A stretch of DNA of 64,000 bases from Asparagopsis taxiformis (lineage: Eukaryota > Rhodophyta > Florideophyceae > Bonnemaisoniales > Bonnemaisoniaceae): contig JALQPE010000723.1 of assembly GCA_030407315.1 (NCBI GenBank), positions 26,541 through 90,540 on the forward strand, read 5' to 3'. Positions 10,315-19,979 of the stretch are shown here, piece by piece. The notes under the pieces are model-generated. The model did not search any database and was not told the DNA's origin. It was given only the letters and a program-made list of their open reading frames with translations. Position 1 is the first letter of the stretch. Each line of letters opens with the position of its first letter. The position numbers were made by a program, and so were the translations under genes.

Positions 10315-10349
10315 CTTGTGTCGCTGGATGCAATCCATAGCGACACAAG
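10315..10349. repeat. Strong 15-bp hairpin in gene-poor region
   Basis: CTTGTGTCGCT (10315-10325) pairs perfectly with AGCGACACAAG (10339-10349). Inside, GGAT (10326-10329) pairs with ATCC (10333-10336) around a GCA loop, with a 2-nt AT bulge. The total is 15 bp in 35 nt. It could be a structured RNA, a terminator-like element or a MITE remnant; the sequence alone does not decide. Confidence 0.75.
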
Positions 10350-11342
10350 ATATCAACCAAGCTCCCACGGCACCCATCGTATATGTCTTGCGGTGAATGA
10401 TTGATGGACATGTTTAACATTCCATCGCGCTACCCATCGGAGGCCTGCACGCAAGTTTACAGCTGGATGGAGGTATGTGAAGCGCTAAAAATAAACTCTC
10501 ATCAACGTGTTCACCATGAACCAAATCAAATGCTGAAAGTTTACAGCTTAAAATTGGGAATGCTAACCAAGATTAAGCAGACGCGCAGCAAGCAATTTAT
10601 TTTCCGATTTGAATTTGTGCCGAAGTTGGCTACGATCGGAAGGATGGATGGAGCTTGGCGTTTACCCAGCGCGGAACAAGGTCGAAATCGGGGCAGAAGG
10701 GCATGCTGAGAGTAGTAAGGGGTGGTTCATCTGTCGCAACAAGGGAGAGACAGTTAGCATTTCAGCGCCAAGAAGGGGACAGAGAGGCAGGGCGGTGAAT
10801 TTGCAGGTGACAAATGGCCGTTCGTGGCGTGAGCGGAGTTTACAGAAGGAATGACCTGGCCAGTTGAGGGCAGTTGAACTGTCGCTTGTAAAGAAGCGTG
10901 GCGCACGCAGCAGGTCCTCTACATTGCAGCGATACGATTGGACGACAGAAACTATGATGACGTGAAAGGTACGACGCATGTAAGCGATGTGACATGGCAC
11001 GTGACCAAACCCCAAAGTGTAACGAACAATTTTCCGAAAAACAATCAACAAAAATTGAACGGATCGCTCACCTCTCCAAAACCATCCAATCACATCACAC
11101 ATCCGCACTATTTCACACGTTACAATTTCAATCCTTCCAACACCACAAAAATCACATCTGTCACGCCACGCGCCGTGGGGTGTACATTCCCAAACGGAAG
11201 CACTGTTGCCTCATCACGCCACCGATGTGCAACAATATGTAAACTCCCATCCACACCGCCGCGCCCATCTATCCCCTTTCCGCCCGTAACCACCCGCACC
11301 CCCTTGCGCACCCGTCATCTCCAGCTCTGCGCACCTGCCCGC

Positions 11343-11639
11343 ATGGATTTCTCAGCCGCCTCCCTCCCCATCCAACTGCCGCCCAACCTGCCCTTCTTCC
11401 CGGTATCGCCGCTGGTGCGCGAAGCAGCCTTCTGGTTCGCCGTCGGCTCCGGCCTCGCCGCGCTGCTCGCCGCGTGTGTGTTCGCGCTTGTGATCTTCGC
11501 CCCCGGCGTCGGCGGCTCCAAGGCGGTTGTCCGCGCGGTTGGACGCTCCGTGGACGCCGTTGTGGCGCCGATGTTCGCGCAGAAAGTCGTCGCGTTGAAC
11601 GCTGCCTGCGTTGGTAGGCGGCGGTTTGACACAGTGTAG
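11343..11639 (+). CDS. Small single-pass membrane protein, unknown
   Basis: 98 residues from the ATG at 11343. The N-terminal 30 residues are Pro/Phe-rich. One strong hydrophobic helix spans about 37-58 (AAFWFAVGSGLAALLAACVF and onward), followed by a mildly basic C-terminal region. The open frame continues upstream to about 10938, but that part is AT-rich, low in coding character and probably 5' UTR. GC content rises sharply at the chosen ATG, which supports it. I do not recognise a family. It may continue in another exon, because a GTAGGC donor-like site occurs near the end. Confidence 0.45.
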   Translation: MDFSAASLPIQLPPNLPFFPVSPLVREAAFWFAVGSGLAALLAACVFALVIFAPGVGGSKAVVRAVGRSVDAVVAPMFAQKVVALNAACVGRRRFDTV

Positions 11640-12187
11640 TTTGGCGCCCCTCCGTCGTGACGTTTATTTATTCTTAACTGGTTGTGTTTGTCGCTCGTTT
11701 GTCGAGACAGGCGGCTCATGCATCTGTGAGGCTTGCAGTCAGTTTATTTGTTGCCGAGTTTGGAATGCAAGCTTCGTCGCGTCTGATATGTTCGGACGTT
11801 TGTTAGCTGTGTGAGGGATGATTGGTGTTCGGATGCGTCATGCTGAAGAAATTGGCATGGTTGGATTGAAGCGGAGAGAAATGATGGCGCTACGGCAGCC
11901 ATGCATCGCCCGATTGTAACGGTGATCCAAACAGCCACTCATATTGTTGATTGCAATGGCGCTGACGTCACTTGTCTCTGCTGATCTGGGTTTTTTGTGT
12001 CAATAGTGTTGTCCAATAGTACAGTTTGCGCAAATGATGAAATAAAAATCAACCAACACAGCTAACAATTTTAAAATTCATCCAATCGTACTCGATCTCC
12101 CACACCTCTTATCTCGACAACCAACCAACCTACTCTACCCAGCCTTCCCCCAAATCCGATCCCGGCCCCCACCTCCCCCATATCACA
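11640..12187. other. Intergenic
   Basis: About 550 bp between two genes in the same direction. The right end becomes C-rich (CCAACCAACCTAC) just before the next ATG, as expected of a 5' UTR. I see no gene or repeat. Confidence 0.4.
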
Positions 12188-14032
12188 ATGCCTCAACCCT
12201 CCTTCATCTTTTCCCCATCGGCGCCTCTTCTCACCCGACGACGCCATCTCTCCAATTCCCATCCGCGTCGTCCACCCACTCTATCTGCAGCCAACAAGCC
12301 ACCCACGCCACCCGACGCTGCAAACCTCCCTGTGCGACGCGCCGAGCGCTCCATCGTGCCTGGTCGCGAAAATATTCCAACACTATTCAACGGACCCGAA
12401 GCTGTGCTGGGCATCGTCATAGCCGCCGCCGCACTTTTAGCAGATTTTGCCAAAAATCTCACCCGTCTCGCAACCTCCTCTCTCCCGCCCGCGACCGCCT
12501 CCCACAGGGATCTCTTCGATGTGGACAGGTCCATCTCCGCGCTACAGACTAGTCTCGACCTCAATCAAGCCACAATCGCAGACACTGAACGCCTCCTCGA
12601 TGAGTATCTCAACCGCGCCAAAACCGCCGAACAGGCGTTGGCCGGTATCGGAACCACGCGTGATTCCATCCAAATCGCCCTCGACCAAGCTGTCGCCGCA
12701 GACTCTGAACTCTCACGCATACAAAGCTTGCTCGTCGAGGAAAAGGACCGCCGCGTTGCCAACGCGTTGCAGGCCGACTCCATGTCTCAGACCGAGCAGC
12801 AGCTCAACGACGCCATAGCCGCCCGCCAGAACGATGTGAAAAATCTCAGAAGACTCGTGGATTCCGTTCGGGCAAAGGCTAACACTGCGCTGGAAGCACA
12901 GAAATTGAAGGAGGAGGAGCTTAATGGCGCCATATCGAGTACAGATGACGAGTTGCAACAGCTCAGAATTGAGCGTGAAAATCTAATGCAGCAGACCAAG
13001 GAAATGGAATTGCGTGCTGCATCCATGTCAGAGCAGGTATCTGCCGCTACACTGGCGCTAGATGAGACCCGATCAGCTCTGCAAGCCGCCGAGGCAGACC
13101 TGGATGAAAAGCGCGCCGCAAACGCAGCGCTGGACGAGCAAAGTGCGGCTGTTGTGCAGCGCAGTATGGAAGCGGACGGGCTGCGTGTAAAGATGCAGCA
13201 GATGGAACGCGAACTAGGCGAACTACAGGCTGAGCTTCACGCGCGAGATGCTGTTGTGAATCAAGTGGCGCGTGAGTCGGATCATTTACGCTCTTTACTT
13301 GCTGCGCGTGACGCGGAGCTTGGGGAAGTTATGGGTCGACTAGAGTCTGCTATTATGGCGGAGGAAAGCAGTGGCGGCGATCCGCGGAAATCAGAAGCAT
13401 CGCTGGAGGAGATTAAATCGAATTTGGACGCGGAACAAATGGCACTGATGGCGGAGATTTCAAAGGCGGAGTTGGCAAGCTTTGATATCAGTGAAGAGGA
13501 CCTGGATCCGCTGGATAGACTTGAGAAGGAGATGGGTGCTGAAGAAAAATTGCTCGAGGCCAACTTGAGGAAGGCGGAGAGCACGGTGAGAGTTCAACAA
13601 AAGTCTTTGCAGCGTAGGATCGATGCGATTGAAGATGTTATGAAGGATGCGGGTATTGATGACAATACAATGGCGTTTCAGGAAGCTATTCAGGTAGGTG
13701 AGAATGATGCCGGTGTTGATCGAGTTTTAGAAAGTGAGGTGGACGAGTTTGCTAACAATGATGGATTGGAAAATGATGCAGTTGAAGTTTCCGTAGTTAC
13801 AGATGAGGAGGAGAGAATTGACGGAAACATTGGGAGTGGTTCTGAAAGCGGAGACGTCGAGGTAGGAGTGGTAGACAAAGCTGAGGAGGGAGAAGGTATG
13901 GAATTGAAACAATCTCTTGGAGAGAAAGCGAAACGACGAGGGCGGCCGCCAAAGAAAAGGAGTGATGGTGACAGTGGTTCGACAACGCCGAAGCGGAAAC
14001 GCGGACGACCAAGGAAGAAGCCCGAAGCTTGA
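12188..14032 (+). CDS. Membrane-anchored coiled-coil protein with two C-terminal AT-hooks
   Basis: 614 residues. Residues 1-60 are Ser/Pro/Arg-rich with aromatic residues at 6 and 8, a possible plastid transit peptide. A hydrophobic helix at about 71-88 (EAVLGIVIAAAALLADF) follows. Residues about 105-460 are a nearly uninterrupted heptad-type coiled coil rich in Ala, Glu, Leu, Gln and Arg. An acidic stretch lies at about 490-575. The last 37 residues hold two AT-hooks with RGRP cores at 584-587 and 605-608, each flanked by Lys/Arg. Membrane anchor, long coil and DNA-binding tail together recall the plant plastid nucleoid proteins MFP1 and PEND, although I see no clear sequence homology. A nuclear-envelope protein is the main alternative. 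The AT-hooks themselves are certain. Confidence 0.75.
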   Translation: MPQPSFIFSPSAPLLTRRRHLSNSHPRRPPTLSAANKPPTPPDAANLPVRRAERSIVPGRENIPTLFNGPEAVLGIVIAAAALLADFAKNLTRLATSSLPPATASHRDLFDVDRSISALQTSLDLNQATIADTERLLDEYLNRAKTAEQALAGIGTTRDSIQIALDQAVAADSELSRIQSLLVEEKDRRVANALQADSMSQTEQQLNDAIAARQNDVKNLRRLVDSVRAKANTALEAQKLKEEELNGAISSTDDELQQLRIERENLMQQTKEMELRAASMSEQVSAATLALDETRSALQAAEADLDEKRAANAALDEQSAAVVQRSMEADGLRVKMQQMERELGELQAELHARDAVVNQVARESDHLRSLLAARDAELGEVMGRLESAIMAEESSGGDPRKSEASLEEIKSNLDAEQMALMAEISKAELASFDISEEDLDPLDRLEKEMGAEEKLLEANLRKAESTVRVQQKSLQRRIDAIEDVMKDAGIDDNTMAFQEAIQVGENDAGVDRVLESEVDEFANNDGLENDAVEVSVVTDEEERIDGNIGSGSESGDVEVGVVDKAEEGEGMELKQSLGEKAKRRGRPPKKRSDGDSGSTTPKRKRGRPRKKPEA

Positions 14033-14280
14033 GACTGGTTGGATTGATTCTGTAGATGTAAACTAGGGATGCGGGACCACTTTCCTGGCGATGTACCATC
14101 AATGGAGAAAAGTTTTTAAATAAGCAGAGAAATTGAAAGTCACAAAAATAATAAGAGCTGGTGTTGACACGAAAGGGTTTAGCTCGATGGATAGTACAGC
14201 TGTTGCGACTGACATCCAGTGGAGGACATGCATCCCTGCTCGCACACAGTCTGTGCACGTCAGCGCAACTCGCAGTTCAA

Positions 14281-15327
14281 ATGGCCAACTATCAAGTAGA
14301 CGCTGATCAGCTCTATTCTGACAGCGACGAGGATGGGGGCACGCATCTGCCGTCACCAAAACGTCCGCGAACAATGGCACGAACGGCGCCATCACTGGGA
14401 CCGATATCGCTCTCCTCATTCGGACGCGGTCGTGGAAGCAGCCTCGCGCGACCCGGGGGCGAAACGGCGCCGAGCAGTTTCCCAACCTTGAATGCGAAAC
14501 CGCTCGCACGACGCGAGCCAGCGGCGCGTGCGTCGCATGCAGCGACGCGTCCGCGCGCACCAAGCATGGGCGGCAGTTCGCTGGGACCGATGGGACGCGG
14601 ACGTTCCATGACGCTACCGGCGCATATGACGCGTGAACGGGCGGTATCGCACGCGGCGACCGACAACGCGCTGTCGGGCGCAGCGTCCATTCTGCCGGAG
14701 CATCAGCGCGAGCGCTTTCTGCAGGAGCAGATGAAGAAGCGCGCGGCGGGCGTGCCGGAGCGCAAGCGACCTGGCGTGCGTCGACGGCGCGAAAGCTCGC
14801 CGTCGAAGCGCGCGCAGGTTTTGCAAAACGTCGCGAGCGCGCGGGGCAACGGCGCGGCCATGGGCGGATTGGCGTCGCTCATGAAGGTCGCAGGGTCGGG
14901 TAGTCTGATCCGGCTGGACCCGGAGCGTAGTCGCACGCACAAGGTGAGTCGGCGATCGACGGTCGGTAATGTGTATGCGTCGATTTCAGTGACTAAGGAG
15001 AGTCGGGAGAGAGAGGAGAGGGAGAGGAAGGAGGAGGCGCTGCGCAAGGAGGAGGAGAGAAGGAGGCTGGAGGAAGAGTATGGGTTGTTGAGACAGAAGG
15101 AACGCATGGAGAGGATGCGGTTGAGCGAGAAAATGAAAGCGGAACGCACAGTGGCGGCGGGCATGAGGGACGCGTATACGATGGCTCGGGTAGAAAAACA
15201 TTTGTATGGTTCGGCGGAGGATAAGGAGAAAGTGGATACATTGATGTTTGTAGGTCTGCAGTTGGTGCCGTTTGAATTGGATGACGCGAGTCGGCGTTTG
15301 ATGACGGTCGAAGTGATTCAGATTTAG
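14281..15327 (+). CDS. Basic low-complexity protein with charged helix, unknown
   Basis: 348 residues from the ATG at 14281, chosen because the upstream in-frame part is unlike the rest and AT-richer. The N-terminal half is Ser/Arg/Gly-rich and contains a possible nuclear signal (SPKRPRT, residues about 25-31). A very basic stretch (RKRPGVRRRRE) lies near residue 165. A highly charged single helix of Glu/Arg repeats occupies about 240-290. The final about 60 residues look folded (DTLMFVGLQLVPFELDD). It has no recognised domain. Nuclear location is inferred from composition only. Confidence 0.6.
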   Translation: MANYQVDADQLYSDSDEDGGTHLPSPKRPRTMARTAPSLGPISLSSFGRGRGSSLARPGGETAPSSFPTLNAKPLARREPAARASHAATRPRAPSMGGSSLGPMGRGRSMTLPAHMTRERAVSHAATDNALSGAASILPEHQRERFLQEQMKKRAAGVPERKRPGVRRRRESSPSKRAQVLQNVASARGNGAAMGGLASLMKVAGSGSLIRLDPERSRTHKVSRRSTVGNVYASISVTKESREREERERKEEALRKEEERRRLEEEYGLLRQKERMERMRLSEKMKAERTVAAGMRDAYTMARVEKHLYGSAEDKEKVDTLMFVGLQLVPFELDDASRRLMTVEVIQI

Positions 15328-15483
15328 ATTAAACGGTGAGGCAAAATTATAAATCAAACTGCAGCCTGCGCACTGCTAACTTACTCGCTTTTCCTGGTTG
15401 TTTCTCTCACCCGCACCATCATCACCGTAAAATCCTTCGGCCTGCCGCAGAACATGTGATCCATCGCATCGGGAAGCATCATC

Positions 15484-17088
15484 ATGTCGCGTCGCGCCCT
15501 GCTCCATCGCTTTCGTAAAACTCTCCCCCTTCGTTCACGCTTTACAACCTGGACGTTCCTTGTCAATTTCTTTCTCTTCTCACTGCTCCTTCTGACTCTG
15601 TTCAGCACACTATACTCCCCTTCAATACAGCTGGTCCCGCCCGTCCCGCCGAGCAACCGCACCATTGTCGACAGCACTGTCGACTACCAATTCTCGCCGC
15701 TGCAGAACGATGTGCGAAAACTCACCAAAACTCTTTTCAGAGCCTACATGCACGACTGCCCCGGCCGCGACGAGTACATCCCCGCCTCCCGCGCATGCTC
15801 CGACTGGTTTGACGTAGGACTTACCATGCTCGACAGCATTGACACCCTGCTGCTCATGGACCTGCAGGAAGAGTACGAGGCGGTGCGCGACTGGGCTGCC
15901 AATTTTCTCCGTTTCGAGAACACAGAAGAGTCAGTTTCGTTGTTTGAAATCGTAATTCGCGTTGTCGGTGGCCTCAATTCAGCCTATTTCATCACCGGCG
16001 ACCGATTGTGGCTCGACAAGAACATTGAGCTCGCCGATTTGGTGTTGCCGACGTTTAAACTGAGTAAATCAGGTTGTCCGCCGAAAGCAGTGTTCATTGG
16101 TCCAGATACATGGATGTTGAATAAGGACAACTATTCACCGTTTTCCAATCCAGCAGAGGCGGGCACCTTGCAGCTCGAATTTCGTACGCTGTCCGCACTG
16201 ACCGGCAATTCCAAATACGCAAAGGCGGTGGATGCGTGCATGCGTTCCATGTTGACCAACATTCCAAAGGAGCATCTCGTCAGTGTCACATTCGATTTGG
16301 ACACGAAAGAGTTTCCGCTGTCCAGACTTGGCATCGGCGGCGCCATAGATTCGTTCTACGAAATGATGGTGAAAACATGGATAGCGTTTGGTAAGCGTGA
16401 AAAGAATTTGATCAACCCGTACTTGCGCAGCGTGGAGGCGATTTTTGAGACGCTGGAAACGGTGCAGAACGGCTATCACATCATCACCGAATGCGCACAT
16501 GACGGCAGTAAATGCCGAACGACCATGGACCATCTGTCGTGTTTCTTCCCGGGGACGCTGGCCATTGCGGCGCAACACGGGCTCGGCGGCGGGTTGTTCG
16601 GAAAGAATAGCAGCGATTATATGCCGCGCGCGAGAAGACTGGCGCGCTCGTGCTATGCAATGACGCTGGGGCCGTTTGGGTTGGCGCCGGAAATCACTGA
16701 TTTCAGTAAGAGTCCACCGCAATTTGCCACCGGCGCATCCAAGTCGCTACTGCGACCGGAGGTGGTGGAAGCGCTTTTCTACATGGACAAGCTGGACCCC
16801 GAGGCAGGACGGGTGTACAAGCAATGGGGCGAGAGCATGTGGCATAGTATCAAGGAATATGCACAGTTACCTGGACGTGAAGAGGGCATTATAGGCTCGT
16901 CTTATCCGTTGTATGCAGAGTCGAGGAACAAGTTGAAGCATGCGGAAAAGTTGCATTCGTTTGTTCTAGCAGAAACTGTCAAGTATTTCTTTCTTTTATT
17001 CGATGAGCGACCGGTTGCTGATGGACCGTTTCCGTTGGACAAGTGGGTGTATAACACCGAGGCGCATCCGGTTCGTATTGTCGCTTGA
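15484..17088 (+). CDS. Class I alpha-1,2-mannosidase (GH47), type II membrane protein
   Basis: 534 residues. A short basic cytosolic tail and one membrane helix (about 21-43) make it a type II ER or Golgi protein. The GH47 catalytic barrel is recognised by DSIDTLLLM, SLFEIVIRVVGGLNSAYF, GGAIDSFYEMMVK, HLSCFFPGTLAIA, LRPEVVEALFYM, SFVLAETVKYFFLLF and the final NTEAHP, in the family order. The acidic residues within these motifs and the calcium-binding Thr of NTEAHP are all present. Family members trim alpha-1,2-linked mannose from N-glycans. ER mannosidase I, Golgi mannosidase I and EDEM types are not separable by eye, although the transmembrane anchor and full motif set suit a processing enzyme. 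Confidence 0.93.
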   Translation: MSRRALLHRFRKTLPLRSRFTTWTFLVNFFLFSLLLLTLFSTLYSPSIQLVPPVPPSNRTIVDSTVDYQFSPLQNDVRKLTKTLFRAYMHDCPGRDEYIPASRACSDWFDVGLTMLDSIDTLLLMDLQEEYEAVRDWAANFLRFENTEESVSLFEIVIRVVGGLNSAYFITGDRLWLDKNIELADLVLPTFKLSKSGCPPKAVFIGPDTWMLNKDNYSPFSNPAEAGTLQLEFRTLSALTGNSKYAKAVDACMRSMLTNIPKEHLVSVTFDLDTKEFPLSRLGIGGAIDSFYEMMVKTWIAFGKREKNLINPYLRSVEAIFETLETVQNGYHIITECAHDGSKCRTTMDHLSCFFPGTLAIAAQHGLGGGLFGKNSSDYMPRARRLARSCYAMTLGPFGLAPEITDFSKSPPQFATGASKSLLRPEVVEALFYMDKLDPEAGRVYKQWGESMWHSIKEYAQLPGREEGIIGSSYPLYAESRNKLKHAEKLHSFVLAETVKYFFLLFDERPVADGPFPLDKWVYNTEAHPVRIVA

Positions 17089-17250
17089 TGACAAAGATTT
17101 TAGCAAGCGGTGCTTGTGTGTGGATATTGAAAGCAATTAAAGCTATTTTGCAGTATATTCCCCATCACAAATTTCTCAATACACGGTCAACACCCAACTA
17201 TAAGCAATGACCTTTCCACCCCAACCGTCTCGCCACCCGCCATCTTCAAC

Positions 17251-18264
17251 ATGGCGCCGACCTTTCGGGCAAAGATACAGACTTATCGAGATGCAGCCGC
17301 CTCCAAATTCCAAGCCTCCAAACACGCCCCGCCCCTGCCCAACCGACCGACGATTGTCCCCTATCATCGCACACTAACACCAGCTCTCAAAGCCTACCTC
17401 ACAACCGCCGCAGCACGCCACAAATCATTTAAACAACGCGTCCAAACCCCAGCGTCGACACCACGTCCACCGAAGCGCGCCAGCCCGCTCGGCCGCGGAC
17501 CGATAGTCTCTGCGCTATTCGCACACGTCCGAAAAGCACGATGCGAGCAACAAGTCGCGAAACAGTCCCATTTGCGTCGCGCACAGTTACTTCAAGCCAC
17601 AGCCTTTGTGGATGTCGTGCATCCCTGCGCCATACCGGCGGATATTCGTTCACGCGCCGCAAACAGCTTTTACGAAGCGCGTAGACGGGGTCCCGCGGCG
17701 AAACTCACGCCGGTTGGTCGCCGATTGGGCGCCGATTGCTCGCCACGGCAGCTACCGTGCGGGTGGCGCCTCCACGTCTCCCGGTGCAAATCGTCGTTGC
17801 AAACAGGCGACGTGGCGCTGCAACGCGCGCAGCGTGTGCACAAGTGCGACACGTTTGCGGATGTGCGCGCGCGATATGCCGGCAAACCAGATGAGATTTA
17901 TCGGCGCAAGACTGCGCGACGCTACGCAACGTGGAGGAGGAAATGTCGTGAGGAGAAGGAGCGGGTGGTGAAAATTACTGCAAATGCTGAGCTGGAGATG
18001 AAGAGACGCAGGGGTCATGATCGCTTATTGACGGATCGTGTTGCAGATGATGCGTCGTTTGCACCGTTTTTGTATGAATTGAATAGTAATGCGTTTGCAT
18101 TCTCTTCCAAGATTTCACAGGCGCCCAAGCTGCGCACCGCGATGATGAACAAGTACTCGGTGCAAGCTGGGCCGTCGGAAGAGCCCGATGCGCTTGAGAA
18201 AGCCCGATTGGCTGCGGAGAATAATCCTTTGTTCCATACCAGGGTTATGAATCGTTTCACATAG
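17251..18264 (+). CDS. Basic orphan protein, unknown
   Basis: 337 residues with an unusually high Arg/Lys/Ala content and short Pro-rich segments (about 25-85). A region at about 200-255 is basic and alpha-helical (RRKTARRYATWRRKCREEKE). The C-terminal 70 residues look more ordered (FAPFLYELNSNAFAFSSK). There is no signal peptide, no membrane helix and no motif I recognise. The composition would suit an RNA- or chromatin-associated protein, but that is only a guess. The gene is intronless, starts at an ATG in a good context (AACATGG) and lies downstream of the GH47 gene in the same direction. Confidence 0.6.
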   Translation: MAPTFRAKIQTYRDAAASKFQASKHAPPLPNRPTIVPYHRTLTPALKAYLTTAAARHKSFKQRVQTPASTPRPPKRASPLGRGPIVSALFAHVRKARCEQQVAKQSHLRRAQLLQATAFVDVVHPCAIPADIRSRAANSFYEARRRGPAAKLTPVGRRLGADCSPRQLPCGWRLHVSRCKSSLQTGDVALQRAQRVHKCDTFADVRARYAGKPDEIYRRKTARRYATWRRKCREEKERVVKITANAELEMKRRRGHDRLLTDRVADDASFAPFLYELNSNAFAFSSKISQAPKLRTAMMNKYSVQAGPSEEPDALEKARLAAENNPLFHTRVMNRFT

Positions 18265-18537
18265 TTTGCGATCACGTGCGATGCGGCGACGAGACTAGAA
18301 TAGTATAAAGTTTTGACAACTCTATAATATAAAACTGGCAACTTGTTTCAACAAGCGGTTTCTCAACGACACTTTAATCAAAACACCTGTGAAAGCTATT
18401 CTCGCTTTGCCTTTCCGATCCAAAATCGACCTCTTCGCCGTATCGTGAACACCGCCATGTCGCACCCAACAGTCTGCCGCACTACGAAAACAATAGCATC
18501 TTCACCAACAGCAGCGTACTATCCAGCCTACGGCACT

Positions 18538-19644
18538 CTACGCACTTGCCTTCTTCGCCCTCTTCTTTCGAACTGTCTTCGCCGGAGTCTTCACATCAGG
18601 GGCCGCAGGCAACAAATGCTTGACAGCGTCGCGTTCCTCCAACAATTCCTTCCTGGTCGCATCCATCATAGCAGCTGAAAACTCGTCCGGAGACGGGATA
18701 TCCAACACACGCTCATAAACGCCACCGCCCGGACAATAGCACGGCACCGAATAAAAGATATCCTTATCCATTCCGTACGATCCGTCCGACGGAACACCAA
18801 GACTCTGCCATGCACTGCCCGAGCCTACAAACAGGTCATGCATATGATCAATTGCGGCCGACGCTGCCGAAGTGGCCGAACTTGCGCCCCGAGCGTCGAT
18901 AATCTCCGCACCACGCTTCTGCACGCGTGGAATAAACTCATTTTGCACCCAGGAAGCGTCGTTAATGACCGGCAATGCGGGCTTTCCATCCACGAGCGCA
19001 TTGGAAAGATCGGGATACTGCGTGCTGGAATGGTTACCCCAGATGACGACACGCTGCACATCCATGACCGGTGTGGACATCTTGATGGCGACCTGCGCCA
19101 TGGCGCGGTTCTGGTCAAGTCGTGTCATCGCCATAAACTGGGACGGATCAATATCCGGCGCATTTGCTGCAGCAACGAGCGCATTTGTATTTGCAGGATT
19201 TCCAACAACGAGAACGCGAACGTCCTTACTGGCGTTGTCATTAATGGCCTTGCCCTGCTCTGCGAAAATTGCGGCATTGGCATTCATGAGGTCCGAACGT
19301 TCCATGCCGGGGCCTCTCGGTCTGGCGCCCACAAGGATGGCGGCATCGACATCGCCGAATCCAACGTTGGAGTCGGATGTCTGCGAAATGGCACGGACGA
19401 GCGGAAATGCGCCGTCCATAATTTCCATTACGACGCCCTGCAACGGCTTCATTCCTTGCTCCGTCTCGATGAGTTGTAGTTCAACAGGTACGCTCTCGCC
19501 GAACATCTGGCCGGATGCAATGCGCATCAATAGCGCATAGCCGATCGCTCCGGCTGCGCCGGTCACAGCAACTTTTTTCACAGGCTGTTCTGTCGCCGCC
19601 ACTGAGAGCCCTCTTCGGGCTACGCCGATTGCAGATCGAAGCAT
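18538..19644 (-). CDS. Malate dehydrogenase, type 2, probably organellar
   Basis: 368 residues from the ATG at 19644. An upstream in-frame ATG at 19764 would add 40 Ser-rich residues. The N-terminus [16 protein letters not shown] looks like a mitochondrial presequence. The NAD(P) loop is GAAGAIG (29-35), the substrate loop is around [13 protein letters not shown] (106-118), and the active site is NPANTNAL and IWGNHSS (catalytic His205). It belongs to the type-2 group shared by cytosolic and plastid MDH rather than to classical mitochondrial MDH. The only two cysteines are Cys302 and Cys304 (PCYCPGGG). A basic C-terminal extension ([12 protein letters not shown]) is not part of the family core. 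It interconverts malate and oxaloacetate; the cofactor is not decided here. Confidence 0.9.
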   Translation of the reverse strand: MLRSAIGVARRGLSVAATEQPVKKVAVTGAAGAIGYALLMRIASGQMFGESVPVELQLIETEQGMKPLQGVVMEIMDGAFPLVRAISQTSDSNVGFGDVDAAILVGARPRGPGMERSDLMNANAAIFAEQGKAINDNASKDVRVLVVGNPANTNALVAAANAPDIDPSQFMAMTRLDQNRAMAQVAIKMSTPVMDVQRVVIWGNHSSTQYPDLSNALVDGKPALPVINDASWVQNEFIPRVQKRGAEIIDARGASSATSAASAAIDHMHDLFVGSGSAWQSLGVPSDGSYGMDKDIFYSVPCYCPGGGVYERVLDIPSPDEFSAAMMDATRKELLEERDAVKHLLPAAPDVKTPAKTVRKKRAKKASA

Positions 19645-19979
19645 TTTGGTAGGATCGGTCTGGGTGGAGCAAAGTGGTTGCGAAAGATGGATCGATGACG
19701 GCGTCAGCGCTATCGATGATGATGATGCGGTCGATTGGTCGAGTGCAGTAGTTGGGATCCTCACAATCTTACAGCGAGGATTATCGGATTTTCAATTCAT
19801 TTCCACACAATCGCAATTTCTGACCAAATACAGCAATGCGCATCGGCCCGTGCCTTATCTACAGTTAAATAACAAGCTCAAGATAAGATAGTGGTTAAGT
19901 TGCTTTTAGTCAGTCGAAGCCTTACTATAGACGGGTATTGCAGACGTAAAATATACAGCGCTGACGAGACACCTCGATA

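Larger units (their letters stand above)
8464..11342. other. Gene-poor region of about 2.9 kb
   Basis: No open frame here has protein-like composition or a recognisable domain. The left end should hold the petC promoter. Two strong hairpins lie inside (9434-9478 and 10315-10349), annotated separately. The base composition drifts towards AT between 8.7 and 10.6 kb. It may be degraded mobile DNA or hold an unrecognised non-coding gene. Confidence 0.5.

Noticed and set aside
10938..11342. N-terminal extension of the small membrane protein
   Set aside because: AT-rich and low in coding character, unlike the GC-rich part after 11343; treated as 5' UTR.
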